Notes under the pieces: generated by a model
Seen by the model: only the letters and a program-made list of their open reading frames with translations
What the model was told of the DNA's origin: nothing
Databases searched by the model: none
Assembly: GCF_036227605.1 (NCBI RefSeq)
Contig: NZ_CP109487.1
Coordinates: 3,174,001 to 3,238,000, forward strand
DNA from: Streptomyces sp. NBC_01439
GTDB lineage: Bacteria; Actinomycetota; Actinomycetes; Streptomycetales; Streptomycetaceae
Length of the DNA stretch: 64,000 nt
Direction of reading: 5' to 3'
Shown: positions 10,208 to 20,075 of the stretch, piece by piece
How the letters are laid out: every line of letters begins with the position of its first letter
How positions within the stretch are numbered: position 1 is the stretch's first letter
Translations under genes and position numbers: made by a program

Positions 10208-13200
10208 TCAACGCAGCCGCTGGCTGATGACCTTGGAGACCCCGTCCCCCTGCATCGAGACGCCGTAGAGCGCGTCCGCGACCTCCATCGTCCGCTTCTG
10301 GTGGGTGATGACGATCAGCTGGGAGCTCTCCTGCAGCTCCTCCATGATCCGGATGAGCCGCTGCAGATTGGTGTCGTCGAGCGCGGCCTCGACCTCGTCC
10401 ATCACGTAGAACGGGCTGGGGCGCGCCTTGAAGATGGACACCAGCAGGGCCACGGCGGTCAGCGAGCGCTCGCCGCCCGAGAGCAGCGACAGCCGCTTGA
10501 CCTTCTTGCCCGGCGGACGGGCCTCGACGTCGATGCCGGTGGTGAGCATGTTGTCGGGGTCGGTGAGGATCAGTCGGCCCTCGCCGCCGGGGAACAGGCG
10601 CGAGAACACCCCCTCGAACTCCCGGGCCGTATCCCGGTAGGCCTCGGTGAAGACCTGCTCGACGCGCTGGTCGACCTCCTTCACGACTTGAAGGAGATCG
10701 GCCCTCGTCTTACGGAGATCCTCCAGCTGCTCGCTGAGGAACTGGTGGCGCTCCTCCAACGCCGCGAACTCCTCCAGCGCGAGCGGGTTGACCTTGCCGA
10801 GCTGCTGGTAGGCGCGCTCGGCGGCCTTGAGCCGCTTCTCCTGTTGCGCCCGCACGAAGGGCCCGGGCCGGTTGCGCGGATCCTGTGGGTCCTCCGGCAG
10901 CACCTCGCCCTCGGCGGCCGGGGACGGGGGAACCGGCTGGTCGGGGCCGTACTCCGCGACCAGCCCGGCGGCGGCCATGCCGTACTCCTCCAGCGACTTG
11001 GCTTCCAGCGCCTCGATGCGCAGCCGCTGCTCGGCCCCGAGCACCTCGCCGCGGTGGACCGAGTCGGTGAGCTTGTCCAGCTCCCCCTTCAGCTCCCGGC
11101 CGCGGTTGCGCGCCTCGCCGAGCTCCCGCTCGGCGAGTCCCTTCGCCCGTTCGGCCGCCACCCGCTCCTCGTCGGCCCTGCCGAGCGACACCTCCACGTG
11201 CGCGAGGAGCTGCCGGGACCCGTCGGCCACCGCGCGGGCCACCTCCGCCTCGTGGCGCAGCCGGGCCCGGCGCCGCTCGGCGCGGGTCCGGGTCTCGCGT
11301 TCCGAACGGGCCGCCCGGTCGAGCGAATCCGCCCGTCCGGCCAGCCCCTTGACCCGCTCTTCAAGGGTCCTCAGCTGCAGCCGGGCCTCCATCTCGGTCT
11401 GCCGGGCATTGGCGCCGTCGGCCGCGAGCCGGTCCCGCCCGGAACCGTCCGGCTCCTCGTCCACCGGCACCTCCTCGGCGGTCGCGAGCTGCTCCGCGCA
11501 CTCCTCCACCTCGGCCAGAGCCTGCTCCAGGGCGTCCTGGGCCCGGGCCGCGGCGGCGGCGCTGCGTTCGGCCTCGCCCGCGGCGCCCTTCGCCTGCCCG
11601 GCGAGCCGCCCGAGCTGCTGGGCCACCCCGGCCCGGGCCGCTTCCGCGGCGCGCCGCCGCTCGGCGAGCTCGTCCACCAGGACGACCGCGTCCTGGCGGC
11701 GCGTGTGGGCGGCCGCCCGGGCCTCGGTGAGCTCCTCACACCGCACGCCCAACCGGGTCAGCTCGCCCGCGGCCTCGTCGACGGCCGCCTGCACTTCGAT
11801 CAGGCTGGGCGCCCCGGCGGAGCCGCCGTGCGCGAGGTGCGTCCCGAGCACATCGCCGTCGAGGGTCACGGCCACCGCGTCGGGCCGCTCCGCGACCAGC
11901 GCCTCGGCCTCGTCGAGGGTCCCGACCACGACGTGGTCCCGCAGCACCCACTCCACGGCCCGCCGCACCTGCGCGTCCCCGCCGACCAGCCCCGCGGCGG
12001 AGACGGGGGCGCTTGCCGGTCCGCCGCCCTCGAGCTGCTCCGGAGTCGATGCCGATGCCGGGGCGGACGCACCCACGTTCGCCGGCAGCTGCGGTGCGCG
12101 TGCGTGGGAGGGCAGATCTCCGTCCCGGGAGGGTGCCGGGTGGGGGACCCCGCCCCCGGATCCCGCTCCGCCGGCCCTGTCAGCAGCTTCGGCCGCGGGT
12201 CCGGCCGCGGCCTGGCCCGGGAAGGCGGGTGCCACCGGGGCGATCAGCAGGGTGGCGCGGCCCGCGTCCGCCTCGCGGAGGTGGCGGATCGCCTCGGCCG
12301 CCGCGCCCGGTGAGGCCACCGCCAGCGCGTCCGCGGCCGAGCCCAGTGCGGCGGCGACGGCGACCTCATAGCCCGGGGTCACCGACAGCCGCTGCGCCGC
12401 TGGTCCCAGCAGCCCCGCCAGCCGCTCCCGCGCCGCGAGCAGTGCGCCCGTACCGTCCTTGCGGCGCAGTCCCAGCGCCAGGGCGTCCCGGCGCGCCGAG
12501 ACGGCCGCCCGGGAGCGTTCCGCCCCGGACAGCTCCTCCCGGGCAGCGGACAGTTCCGCCTCCGCCCGCGCCAGCCCCTCCCGTGCGCTCTCGTGGTCCG
12601 TGTCGGCCGACGGGTCGTCGAGCCCGCCGACCTCCTCGGCCAGCGCCTCGTACTCTTCCTGCGCGGCGGCGGCCCGGGTCTGCGCCGCGTCCCTCGCCGC
12701 GACGAGCCGGTCGATCTCGGCCTGCGCCGCTCCCGCACGGGAGCGGGCCGCGCCCAGCCGCCCGGTCAGCCGGGCCAGTCCCTCGCGCCGGTCGGCGACG
12801 GCCCGCGCGGCGTCCCGCAGTCGGCGTTCCTCCTCGGCCAGCGCCCGCTCCAGCTCCGCCCGGTGCTCGGCCGTGTCCTCCAGCGCCCGCGAGGCCGCTT
12901 CCAGAGCCGCCGTCAGTTCCGCCTCCTGCTCGCGGATCCGTGCGGCCTCCCGCTCCAACTCCTCGGGGTCGCGGCCGCGCCGTTCCTCCTCGGCCGGCGC
13001 CGAGGCGCTCTTGACCCGCGCGTCCGCCAAGGAGGCGGTCCCCCGGACGCGTTCGGCGAGCTGCGACAGCTCGTACCAGGTCTGCTGCGCCCGCTGCAGC
13101 CGCGGCACGAGCTCCCGTACCGCCTCCTCCAGCTCCGCCTCGCGCCGCACGGCGCCCGCGAGCTGGGCCTCGGCGGCCTCCTTGCGCTCCTTGAGCGCCG

Positions 13201-13945
13201 CCTCGTCCGCGATCTCGGCGTCGAGGGCGCGCCGCAGTACGACCAGGTCGTCGGCGAGCAGCCGCAGCCGCGCGTCGCGCAGGTCCGCCTGGATCACGGC
13301 CGCGCGCCGGGCGACCGCCGCCTGCCGTCCCAGGGGCTTGAGCTGGCGCCGCAGCTCGTCGCCCAGGTCCTGGACGCGCGCGAGATTGGCCTGCATCGCG
13401 TCCAGCTTCCGCAGCGCCTTCTCCTTGCGCTTGCGGTGCTTGAGCACGCCGGCCGCCTCCTCGATGAAGGCGCGGCGGCCCATGGGATCGGCGTGCAGTA
13501 CGGAGTCCAGCTGGCCCTGCCCGACGATGACGTGCATCTCGCGGCCGATGCCGGAGTCGGAGAGCAGTTCCTGGATGTCGAGCAGGCGGCAGGTGTCGCC
13601 GTTGATCTGGTATTCGCTGCTGCCGCCGCGGAACATGATCCGGGTGATGGTGACTTCGGCGTAGTCGATGGGCAGCGCGCCGTCGGAGTTGTCGATCGTC
13701 AGGGACACCTCCGCCCGTCCGAGCGGCGGACGCCCGGTGGTCCCGGCGAAGATGACGTCTTCCATCTTCCCGCCGCGCAGGGACTTGGCCCCCTGTTCCC
13801 CCATGACCCAGGACAGCGCGTCCACCACATTGGACTTGCCGGAACCGTTCGGGCCCACGACGCAGGTGATTCCGGGCTCGAAGCGCAGGGTGGTGACGGA
13901 CGCGAAGGATTTGAAGCCACGCAGGGTCAGGGACTTGAGGTGCAC
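10208..13945 (-). CDS. smc: Chromosome segregation ATPase SMC
   Basis: A 1245-residue SMC protein. Walker A (GPNGSGKSN) lies at residues 31-39, the Q-loop region near 150, two long coiled coils flank a central hinge, and the C-terminal head has LSGGERSLTAVALL and DEVEAALDDTN. SMC with ScpA/ScpB condenses and segregates chromosomes. The protein is about 60 residues longer than I expect for streptomycete SMC; the extra length is an Ala/Pro/Gly/Ser-rich stretch at about residues 572-645, at the start of the hinge. The coding sequence is otherwise intact. The gene starts at GTG 13945 and is followed by glcP in the same direction after 183 bp. Confidence 0.97.
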   Translation of the reverse strand: MHLKSLTLRGFKSFASVTTLRFEPGITCVVGPNGSGKSNVVDALSWVMGEQGAKSLRGGKMEDVIFAGTTGRPPLGRAEVSLTIDNSDGALPIDYAEVTITRIMFRGGSSEYQINGDTCRLLDIQELLSDSGIGREMHVIVGQGQLDSVLHADPMGRRAFIEEAAGVLKHRKRKEKALRKLDAMQANLARVQDLGDELRRQLKPLGRQAAVARRAAVIQADLRDARLRLLADDLVVLRRALDAEIADEAALKERKEAAEAQLAGAVRREAELEEAVRELVPRLQRAQQTWYELSQLAERVRGTASLADARVKSASAPAEEERRGRDPEELEREAARIREQEAELTAALEAASRALEDTAEHRAELERALAEEERRLRDAARAVADRREGLARLTGRLGAARSRAGAAQAEIDRLVAARDAAQTRAAAAQEEYEALAEEVGGLDDPSADTDHESAREGLARAEAELSAAREELSGAERSRAAVSARRDALALGLRRKDGTGALLAARERLAGLLGPAAQRLSVTPGYEVAVAAALGSAADALAVASPGAAAEAIRHLREADAGRATLLIAPVAPAFPGQAAAGPAAEAADRAGGAGSGGGVPHPAPSRDGDLPSHARAPQLPANVGASAPASASTPEQLEGGGPASAPVSAAGLVGGDAQVRRAVEWVLRDHVVVGTLDEAEALVAERPDAVAVTLDGDVLGTHLAHGGSAGAPSLIEVQAAVDEAAGELTRLGVRCEELTEARAAAHTRRQDAVVLVDELAERRRAAEAARAGVAQQLGRLAGQAKGAAGEAERSAAAAARAQDALEQALAEVEECAEQLATAEEVPVDEEPDGSGRDRLAADGANARQTEMEARLQLRTLEERVKGLAGRADSLDRAARSERETRTRAERRRARLRHEAEVARAVADGSRQLLAHVEVSLGRADEERVAAERAKGLAERELGEARNRGRELKGELDKLTDSVHRGEVLGAEQRLRIEALEAKSLEEYGMAAAGLVAEYGPDQPVPPSPAAEGEVLPEDPQDPRNRPGPFVRAQQEKRLKAAERAYQQLGKVNPLALEEFAALEERHQFLSEQLEDLRKTRADLLQVVKEVDQRVEQVFTEAYRDTAREFEGVFSRLFPGGEGRLILTDPDNMLTTGIDVEARPPGKKVKRLSLLSGGERSLTAVALLVSIFKARPSPFYVMDEVEAALDDTNLQRLIRIMEELQESSQLIVITHQKRTMEVADALYGVSMQGDGVSKVISQRLR

Positions 13946-14174
13946 GCCGCCGGACTCTACCTTTCGCGTTCGGTTTCACCCATGAAGGTCGTGGGCACGA
14001 CTGACGCCAATGGGATCAGGCCCCCCACCTGGCCCTGTGGTCCGTGGCGCAACGGTCGGGGAACGCGGGCGGGGAACGCGGGCGGGGAAAGGGGACGGGG
14101 AAAGAAAGAAGGGACGCCGAAGCGTCCCTTGCAGATCATGCGGGGCTGGAGTCGAGCGACGAGTGGAGCGCGGG

Positions 14175-14393
14175 TCAGGTGAGCGCAGGCTCCGCCTGGG
14201 GTACGTCGATGTCGATGCTGCCGAGCAGCGAGTCTCCGTCGTGCTGAGCGGCGGCCGCGTTCAGCGCGTCATTTTCGGACTGAATCCGTACGAGCTCGGA
14301 CTCGAGGTCCTGGACGCGCTGCTGAAGCCGTCGCATCTCGGCGAGGAGTCGCGGGTCGGAACCGCCGACGTAACCGAGAAGCGCCTTTGCCAT
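14175..14393 (-). CDS. Small conserved coiled-coil protein
   Basis: A 72-residue protein upstream of smc. After the N-terminal MAKALLGYVGGSDPRLLAEM it has a heptad-like helix (RRLQQRVQDLESELVRIQSE, residues 20-39) and an acidic tail. The pattern suggests a short parallel coiled coil. GGAGG lies 10 nt before the ATG at 14393, and codon third positions are strongly G/C, so the gene is real. It may be co-transcribed with smc, 229 bp downstream. I do not recognise a named family and assign no function. Confidence 0.75.
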   Translation of the reverse strand: MAKALLGYVGGSDPRLLAEMRRLQQRVQDLESELVRIQSENDALNAAAAQHDGDSLLGSIDIDVPQAEPALT

Positions 14394-14741
14394 GATGGAT
14401 GGTCCTCCACACTGAGTGACCGACCGAAGCGGTGTGGGTCGTGAGGGAATCGCACCCGCGGATGTCCGGCAGCGACTGACAGTCACTGCGCTTACTACTG
14501 CCAACACTGCCAAACAGCTCAGGTGCGCGGGGCTTCCAGCGTCTCACCAAAAAGTTTGACGGTCAACACGATCACGCCCCGTATCGGCGGGCGCCCCGGT
14601 CCCCGCAAGGGTCGTGGAGATCATCCTTACCTTCGAGCCTTCCACGGATCTCCTCCGTCGGCAACGCGTCGATGACGAATCCGCAGTTCCGGCCGTGTGC
14701 GGACGATCAGAGATGTGATGAGTGCATGATCAGCCGATCGG
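14394..14741. other. Intergenic region upstream of the small coiled-coil gene
   Basis: A 348-bp region. It should hold the minus-strand promoter of the 72-residue gene. It contains an 11-bp palindrome TTGACGGTCAA at 14556-14566 in a locally AT-richer patch (CACCAAAAAGTTTGAC). I see no gene or RNA in it. Confidence 0.5.
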
Positions 14742-15023
14742 TCATCGCATCCCGAATCCGTCGTAGCCACCGCGCGGTGTGCCCCAGATCTCTGTCACTC
14801 CGTCCACCCGGCCGGGCGTGTCGGAGGAGCGCAACCAGTCGAGCAGCCGGTGGCAATTCTCACGTTGACCTTCGGCGACCACCTGCACTCGCCCGTCGTC
14901 GAGGTTGAGCGCGAAGCCGACGACCCCGCCGATCTCCAAGGCGTTCTCCCTGGTGAACCAGCGGAAGCCCACTCCCTGCACACGGCCCCGCACCCAGGCG
15001 GTCAGACGGACGTCTTCGTTCAT
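14742..15023 (-). CDS. acyP: Acylphosphatase
   Basis: A 93-residue acylphosphatase, the normal family length. The signature [18 protein letters not shown] gives the catalytic Arg, and the second motif includes [17 protein letters not shown], where the usual Asn is present (ALNL). The enzyme hydrolyses acyl phosphates such as carbamoyl phosphate and 1,3-bisphosphoglycerate. It stands alone between the small coiled-coil gene and the divergent CAP protein gene. Start is ATG 15023. Confidence 0.93.
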   Translation of the reverse strand: MNEDVRLTAWVRGRVQGVGFRWFTRENALEIGGVVGFALNLDDGRVQVVAEGQRENCHRLLDWLRSSDTPGRVDGVTEIWGTPRGGYDGFGMR

Positions 15024-15159
15024 GCGTGAACGCTAACCGGGCGAGCACTTTCGGGACACATCGCCCCCCTGGCCCCATGGCGTACAGTCGCGCAGCAATG
15101 AACTCACCCATTTGGGTGGGTAAGGGATGATCTTCACCCGGCAAGGAAGGCACGCTCCG

Positions 15160-16137
15160 ATGGGCCGTCACCGTCTCCCCGCCGCGCCGCACAACGGCGG
15201 CAAGCGCGGCACCGCCCTGCGCACCGGCCTGCTGGGCGTTTCGGTGGCCGTCGCCCTCGGCACCGCGGCCGTCACCACCGGCATGGTGCCGGTCGGCGGC
15301 TCGTTCCCCTACGTGGGTGTCAGCGGTACGGATGCCCCCGCCCCGGAAGCCAGGGCCAAGGCCTCGACCGACCCCGACACGGCGCTGCACCAGCAGAACG
15401 GCCTCGTGAACCTGTCCGGCCGCACCTCCGCCGGCACCGGATCGGGCAGCCCGTCCCCGAAGCCGTCGATCCCGACCTCCCCGTCGGCGTCCGCTTCCCC
15501 GAGCGCCTCGCCGAGCGGCTCCCCGAGCGCCTCCCCCTCTCCGTCGGCGACGCCGTCCGCCGCACCGAGCTCTTCCCCGTCGGCGACGCCGGCCCCGTCC
15601 ACCAAGGCCCCGTCCGCGAAGGCCCCGCGCACGAGCCCGGCCGCGCCCGCCGTGCCGGCCGCGCCGACGGCCCCGGCACCCACCACGAGCCGGGCCCCGA
15701 CACCGGCACCGGCGCCGTCGAAGTCGACGACCCACGAGCCCCGCCCGCCGCTGGACGGCCACTCCGCGGAGGAGGCCGCCGTCGTCGACCTGGTGAACCA
15801 GGAGCGCGCGCTGGCCGGGTGCGGCCCGGTCCGGGCCAATCCGCCGCTCGCGTCGTTGGCCGGAGCCTTCAGCCTGGACATGGCCACCCGGGGCTTCTTC
15901 AGTCACGAGGACCCCGAAGGCAACACTCCGTGGGACCGCGCCACCAAGGCCGGCATCTCGGGCCTCGGCGGCGAGAACATAGCCCGCGGCCAGGGCGACG
16001 CCGAGGCCGCGATGAAGGCCTGGATGAACAGCCCGGACCACAAGGCGAACATCCTCAACTGCGAGTTCCGCACCCTGGGCGTCGGTGTCCACGTCGCTGC
16101 CGGCGGCCCCTGGTGGACCCAGGACTTCGGCTTCTGA
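15160..16137 (+). CDS. Secreted CAP-domain (SCP-like) protein
   Basis: A 325-residue exported protein. It has a basic N-terminus and hydrophobic segment (TGLLGVSVAVALGTAAVTTG, about residues 22-41), then a long Ser/Pro/Ala/Thr-rich linker to about residue 205, then a C-terminal CAP domain. Domain features are VVDLVNQERALAGCGPV, FFSHEDPEGNTPWDRA, GENIARGQGDAEAAMKAWMNSPDHKANIL and a final WWTQDFGF. The role is unknown; CAP proteins in bacteria are usually cell-wall-associated. I chose ATG 15160, preceded by AAGGAAGG, over an in-frame ATG at 15127 that lacks proper spacing. Confidence 0.87.
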   Translation: MGRHRLPAAPHNGGKRGTALRTGLLGVSVAVALGTAAVTTGMVPVGGSFPYVGVSGTDAPAPEARAKASTDPDTALHQQNGLVNLSGRTSAGTGSGSPSPKPSIPTSPSASASPSASPSGSPSASPSPSATPSAAPSSSPSATPAPSTKAPSAKAPRTSPAAPAVPAAPTAPAPTTSRAPTPAPAPSKSTTHEPRPPLDGHSAEEAAVVDLVNQERALAGCGPVRANPPLASLAGAFSLDMATRGFFSHEDPEGNTPWDRATKAGISGLGGENIARGQGDAEAAMKAWMNSPDHKANILNCEFRTLGVGVHVAAGGPWWTQDFGF

Positions 16138-16153
16138 GTCGAGCCCGCGGGGC

Positions 16154-16765
16154 TCAGACCGCGGCGGCCGCCAGGGCCGCGCGGCCCGCGATGACGATGC
16201 GGGTCTGCTCGGTGACGCGGCGGCCGAGGTGCTCGGCGGTCGCGATGTCGGCCTTGTGGACCGCGTCCGCGCCCTCGTCGGAGTTGGTCTGGGCGGCGGC
16301 GCCGGCGAAGAAGCCGAGACGGTTCAGGTCGTTCTCGGAGGCCGTGCTGGAGTTCCAGCCCGGCTTCAGACCCAGGTTGACCCAGCTCATGCCGTGCTGC
16401 GCGGCCAGGATCTGGAAGAACTGCAGGGTGTGCAGCTTGTCGCCGCTCTTGGACGCGGAGTTCGTGAAGCCGGCCGCCAGCTTGTCCTGCCACGTGTCGC
16501 CGAACCAGCGCTTCGAGGAGGCCTCGGCGAAGACGTGGAAGGCGCCGGAGGCGGTGCCCATGTACGTCGGGGATCCGAAGACGATCGCGTCGGAGGCGTC
16601 GAGCAGCTCCCACTGGGCGTCGTCGATCTCGTCGACCTTGATCAGGTGAACGGTCGCCCCGGCTTCCGCGGCGCCGCTGCGAACCGCCTCGGCGACGACG
16701 GCGGTGTGGCCGTAGCCGGAGTGGTAGGCGATCGAGACGACGGGGGTGTGCGTGATTGCGGACAA
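16154..16765 (-). CDS. Flavodoxin-fold NAD(P)H:quinone oxidoreductase (WrbA-like)
   Basis: A 203-residue FMN-binding flavodoxin-like reductase. The N-terminal SIAYHSGYGHTAVVAEAV is the phosphate-binding loop, and AIVFGSPTYMGTASGAFHVF is the second FMN-contact region. The likely role is two-electron quinone reduction in redox-stress defence. It is transcribed divergently from an HxlR-type regulator across a 127-bp region holding an inverted CTAAC/GTTAG pair, a common arrangement for quinone- or electrophile-responsive reductases. Substrate specificity is inference. Confidence 0.85.
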   Translation of the reverse strand: MSAITHTPVVSIAYHSGYGHTAVVAEAVRSGAAEAGATVHLIKVDEIDDAQWELLDASDAIVFGSPTYMGTASGAFHVFAEASSKRWFGDTWQDKLAAGFTNSASKSGDKLHTLQFFQILAAQHGMSWVNLGLKPGWNSSTASENDLNRLGFFAGAAAQTNSDEGADAVHKADIATAEHLGRRVTEQTRIVIAGRAALAAAAV

Positions 16766-16834
16766 GGCTGATCTCTCCCTCGGGAAAACTCTCGTCGCGG
16801 CACAGGGCGTGGTGCGACGAGAGAAAGAAAACCA

Positions 16835-16866
16835 CTAACTTTTAGAAAGCGCAACCCTCGAGTTAG
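16835..16866. promoter_or_regulatory. Possible HxlR operator in divergent promoter
   Basis: CTAAC at 16835-16839 and GTTAG at 16862-16866 face each other within the AT-richer 127-bp region between the flavoprotein gene and the HxlR gene. It is offered as a candidate regulator site because HxlR proteins usually control the neighbouring gene. Confidence 0.4.
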
Positions 16867-16892
16867 CGCTGCCGGGGAGTACGCTGATCCGC

Positions 16893-17297
16893 ATGGAGAA
16901 CCCCGCCTGTACCGAAGCCGCCGAGATGGAGCAACCGTTCGACGTCTTCGCGCGCGCCTGCCCGTCCCGGGAAACGCTCGAACACGTCACCGGCCGCTGG
17001 GGCAGCCTCACCGTGGGCGCCCTGCGCGAAGGCCCTTGCCGCTTCAACGAGCTGCGCCGCCGGGTGGAGGGCGTGAGCGAGAAGATGCTCTCCCAGACCC
17101 TGCACGCACTGGAGCGCGACGGCATCGTCCACCGCGAGGCGCAGCCCACGAACCCGCCGCGCGTCGACTACGAACTGACCCCCCTCGGCGTCGAGGTCGC
17201 GGACCGGCTGCTCGCGCTCATCCACTGCCTGGAGGGGAACATGCCGGCGGTACTGGGTGCCCGGCAGTCCTACGACGCCACGCGCGGCGGCCGCTGA
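16893..17297 (+). CDS. HxlR-family transcriptional regulator
   Basis: A 134-residue winged-helix regulator. The family core is visible: an N-terminal [19 protein letters not shown] helix, the DNA-recognition region [20 protein letters not shown] (about residues 51-70), and the wing preceding [13 protein letters not shown] Cys near the N-terminus (CPS) is the residue used by redox-sensing members of this family. It probably represses the divergent flavoprotein gene. Its last 28 bp overlap the 3' end of mutM on the other strand. Confidence 0.9.
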   Translation: MENPACTEAAEMEQPFDVFARACPSRETLEHVTGRWGSLTVGALREGPCRFNELRRRVEGVSEKMLSQTLHALERDGIVHREAQPTNPPRVDYELTPLGVEVADRLLALIHCLEGNMPAVLGARQSYDATRGGR

Positions 17298-18136
17298 CAG
17301 CGCGGGCAGAAGTAGCTCGACCGGTTCATCCACGGCCGGCGCCGTATCGGCGTGCCGCAGCGCCGGCAGGGTTCGTCCTCGCGCCCGTAGGCATCGAGCG
17401 AACGGTCGAAGTAGCCCGACTCCCCGTTCACGTTGACGTAGAGGCTGTCGAAGCTGGTGCCACCGACCGCGAGGGCGGCGTTCATGACGTCCCGGGCATG
17501 GCCGAGGAGTTCCGCGCTCCGCGGGCGCGTGAGCCCCGAGGTCGGGCGTTCGTAGTGCAGCTTGGCGCGCCACAGCGCCTCGTCCGCGTAGATGTTGCCG
17601 ACCCCGCTGATGAGGGACTGGTCCAGTAGCGCCCGCTTGACGGTGGTCCGCTTGGCGCGCAGCGCGAGGTGGTAGGCGCCCTCGTCGAACAACGGGTCCA
17701 GGGGGTCGCGCGCGATGTGCGCGATCACGTCGGGCAGTCCGTCGGTGCTGTCGGCGGCTACCTCGTGCAGCGAGAGGCCGCCGAAGGTCCGCTGGTCCAC
17801 GAAGCGCAGCTCCGTCCCGGCGTCGTCGAAGCGCACCCGGATCCGCAGGTGCTTCTCGTCGGGGGCGTCCTGCGGCTGCACCAGCAGCTGCCCGCTCATC
17901 CCGAGGTGCCCGAGCACGGACAGGTCGCGGCCCTCCAGCGGCAGCCACAGGTACTTCCCGCGCCGCTGCGCCACCCCGAAGGTCTCCCCGCACAGGCGCG
18001 CCGCGAAGTCGGCCCCGCCGCCCGGATGGCGCCGGACGGCCCGCGGATGCAGGATCTCGACGGCCTCGACGGTCCGCCCCGCCACCCAGCGCTCCAGCCC
18101 CCGCCGCACGACTTCGACTTCGGGCAACTCGGGCAC
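17270..18136 (-). CDS. mutM: Formamidopyrimidine-DNA glycosylase MutM
   Basis: A 288-residue bifunctional glycosylase/AP lyase that removes 8-oxoguanine and formamidopyrimidines. It begins [14 protein letters not shown] after the GTG start, with Pro1 as the nucleophile after Met removal. Mid-protein [20 protein letters not shown] contains the conserved helix-two-turn-helix, and the C-terminus has a four-Cys zinc finger (CRRCG ... CPRCQ). GGAGGTG lies before GTG 18136. It is the last gene of the yceD-rpmF-rnc-mutM run and converges on the HxlR gene with a 28-bp overlap. Confidence 0.95.
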   Translation of the reverse strand: MPELPEVEVVRRGLERWVAGRTVEAVEILHPRAVRRHPGGGADFAARLCGETFGVAQRRGKYLWLPLEGRDLSVLGHLGMSGQLLVQPQDAPDEKHLRIRVRFDDAGTELRFVDQRTFGGLSLHEVAADSTDGLPDVIAHIARDPLDPLFDEGAYHLALRAKRTTVKRALLDQSLISGVGNIYADEALWRAKLHYERPTSGLTRPRSAELLGHARDVMNAALAVGGTSFDSLYVNVNGESGYFDRSLDAYGREDEPCRRCGTPIRRRPWMNRSSYFCPRCQRPPRVAS

Positions 18137-18251
18137 GGGGCACCTCCGGTGGGAGTGGATCTGACGCTCCCGGCGAGCGTACCGGCCGCCGGAAACGACA
18201 ACCGCCCGCCCCTGCGAGGCAGGAGCGGGCGGGTACGTCCCGAAGAAAGGG

Positions 18252-19100
18252 TCAGGCGTCCGGTGCCGAGTCGGCGGGCGACGGCACCCCGCCGTTCTCG
18301 TTCCCGGCCGCAGCCGGGACCCCGGCCGGACCGGCGGTCGCGGCGGCCGCCGCAGCCGCGGTCCGCTCGTCCGCGGCGGCACGGATTCCGCGCCATGCGG
18401 ACTCCGCGGCCTGCTGTTCCGCTTCCTTCTTGCTGCGGCCGGTGCCGGTGCCGTACGAGACACCACCGACGCGAGCGGCAGCAGTAAAGGTCTTCTCGTG
18501 GTCCGGACCGGTCTCGGAGACCAGGTACTCGGGCACGCCAAGGCCTTCGGCCGCCGTGAGTTCCTGGAGACTGGTCTTCCAGTCCAGGCCGGCCCCGAGG
18601 TTCGAGGACTTCTCGATGAGCGGGTCGAAGAGCCGGTGGACCAGCTCCGAGGCCGCGTCGAGGCCCTGATCGAGATAGACCGCGCCGATCACCGCTTCAA
18701 GGGTGTCGGCGAGGATGGAGGCCTTGTCCCGGCCTCCCGTGCCCTCTTCGCCCCGGCCGAGCCGGATGAAGGAGCCGAGTTCGAGGCCGCGTCCGACCTC
18801 CGCCAGTGCGCGCGAGTTGACCACCGCGGCCCGAAGCTTGGCCAGCTGGCCTTCGGGGAGATCCGGGTGGGTCGTGTACAGCGTGTCCGTGACCACCAGG
18901 CCCAGCACGGAGTCCCCGAGGAACTCCAGGCGTTCGTTGGTGGGCAGACCGCCGTTCTCGTACGCGTACGAGCGGTGGGTCAGCGCACGCACCAGAAGGG
19001 CGGACTCGAGTTGATACCCGAGCCGCCCTTCCAGAAGCGTGTGGGACGAGGCCGCGTTGTTACTGTCTGCCTGCTTCTCAGCGTTGGACAGCTCAGACAT
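18252..19100 (-). CDS. rnc: Ribonuclease III
   Basis: A 282-residue RNase III that cleaves double-stranded RNA in rRNA maturation and mRNA turnover. The catalytic signature [13 protein letters not shown] lies at about residues 55-67, the second acidic motif is [13 protein letters not shown], and the double-stranded RNA-binding domain follows to about residue 245. The last ~35 residues are an Ala-rich tail. In S. coelicolor this enzyme (AbsB) affects antibiotic synthesis, which is literature knowledge. ATG 19100 is preceded by GAGAGG. Part of the operon yceD-rpmF-rnc-mutM. Confidence 0.96.
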   Translation of the reverse strand: MSELSNAEKQADSNNAASSHTLLEGRLGYQLESALLVRALTHRSYAYENGGLPTNERLEFLGDSVLGLVVTDTLYTTHPDLPEGQLAKLRAAVVNSRALAEVGRGLELGSFIRLGRGEEGTGGRDKASILADTLEAVIGAVYLDQGLDAASELVHRLFDPLIEKSSNLGAGLDWKTSLQELTAAEGLGVPEYLVSETGPDHEKTFTAAARVGGVSYGTGTGRSKKEAEQQAAESAWRGIRAAADERTAAAAAAATAGPAGVPAAAGNENGGVPSPADSAPDA

Positions 19101-19119
19101 TGCGCCTCTCACCAGCCGC

Positions 19120-19293
19120 TCAGACCTCGAGGACCTGGCGCTTGTTGTAGGTGCCGCAGCTCGGGCACGCAATGTGCTGGAGCTTCGGCTCCTGGCAACG
19201 CTCGCACGAAACCAGGGTGGGGACCGCAGCCTTCCACTGCGACCGGCGGTGGCGCGTGTTGCTGCGCGACATCTTCCGCTTCGGAACAGCCAC
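19120..19293 (-). CDS. rpmF: 50S ribosomal protein L32
   Basis: A 57-residue ribosomal protein, normal length. The N-terminus [18 protein letters not shown] is the family hallmark. The C-terminal half holds two CxxC pairs (CERC and CPSC), so this is the zinc-binding C+ form. The start is GTG at 19293. It lies 2 bp from the end of yceD and 19 bp before rnc, a standard bacterial yceD-rpmF arrangement. Confidence 0.96.
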   Translation of the reverse strand: MAVPKRKMSRSNTRHRRSQWKAAVPTLVSCERCQEPKLQHIACPSCGTYNKRQVLEV

Positions 19294-19295
19294 GG

Positions 19296-19964
19296 CTACT
19301 TCTCCTGCTTCTCGGCGGCGCCCTGAACTCCGTCAGAGGCAGTGCCGCTCATGTTGTCCTTCTCGCCGTCCTGATCGGTCACGACGAGTCCTTGCAATGC
19401 CGCCCAACGGATGTCGACGGCGTCATGGTGGTGGTCCGGGTCGTCGTTCAGGCTGAGCCCGCAATCGGGGCACAGTCCGAGACAGTCCTCCCGGCACACC
19501 GGCTGCATGGGCAGTGCGAGCACCACCACATCCCGCAGCACGGGTTCGAGGTCGAACAAACCGTCCTCGAGGAAGAGCGTGTCCTCGTCGTCCTCGGCGT
19601 CGTCGGCCGGTTCCGCCTTGGAGCGGCTCCGGTCGTCGGCGTCAGGGTACGAGAACATCTCCTGGAAGTCCGCCTTGAGCTCGCGCTCGACGGACTCCAG
19701 ACACCTTACGCACTCCCCCACGGCCGATGCACGGGCGGTGCCTGTGACAAGCACCCCTTCCATGACCGACTCCAGGCGGAGGTTGAGCTTCACCGGGGCG
19801 CCTTCCGGCACTCCGATGACGCCGACGAGACCGAAGTCCGCCGGTGCCGCGATCTCACGGGACAGCCGCTGCATGGCACCAGGACGCCGGCCCAGCTCGT
19901 GCGTGTCGAACACGAGGGGGTTGCGGTGGTCGAGGCGGGTATTCAGGGCCGTTCCTGCTTTCAC
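19296..19964 (-). CDS. yceD: YceD-family (DUF177) rRNA accumulation protein
   Basis: A 222-residue DUF177 protein. The core reads [23 protein letters not shown] (here [21 protein letters not shown]) and continues into an acidic insertion (residues about 115-130). A terminal [13 protein letters not shown] motif has paired Cys, as in other family members. YceD/DUF177 proteins are linked to rRNA and 50S assembly (23S rRNA accumulation in E. coli), consistent with being adjacent to rpmF. Start is GTG 19964, with no better alternative seen. Confidence 0.88.
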   Translation of the reverse strand: MKAGTALNTRLDHRNPLVFDTHELGRRPGAMQRLSREIAAPADFGLVGVIGVPEGAPVKLNLRLESVMEGVLVTGTARASAVGECVRCLESVERELKADFQEMFSYPDADDRSRSKAEPADDAEDDEDTLFLEDGLFDLEPVLRDVVVLALPMQPVCREDCLGLCPDCGLSLNDDPDHHHDAVDIRWAALQGLVVTDQDGEKDNMSGTASDGVQGAAEKQEK

Positions 19965-20075
19965 AGATCGCTGAAGATCAAAGATTCCGCCGCACTAGGG
20001 CAGCATGGATCGCGGTGCATACGCGCGACCGAACAGCCAGGATACCCGCAGCGGCGCCCAGCGCCCAATCCGGCC

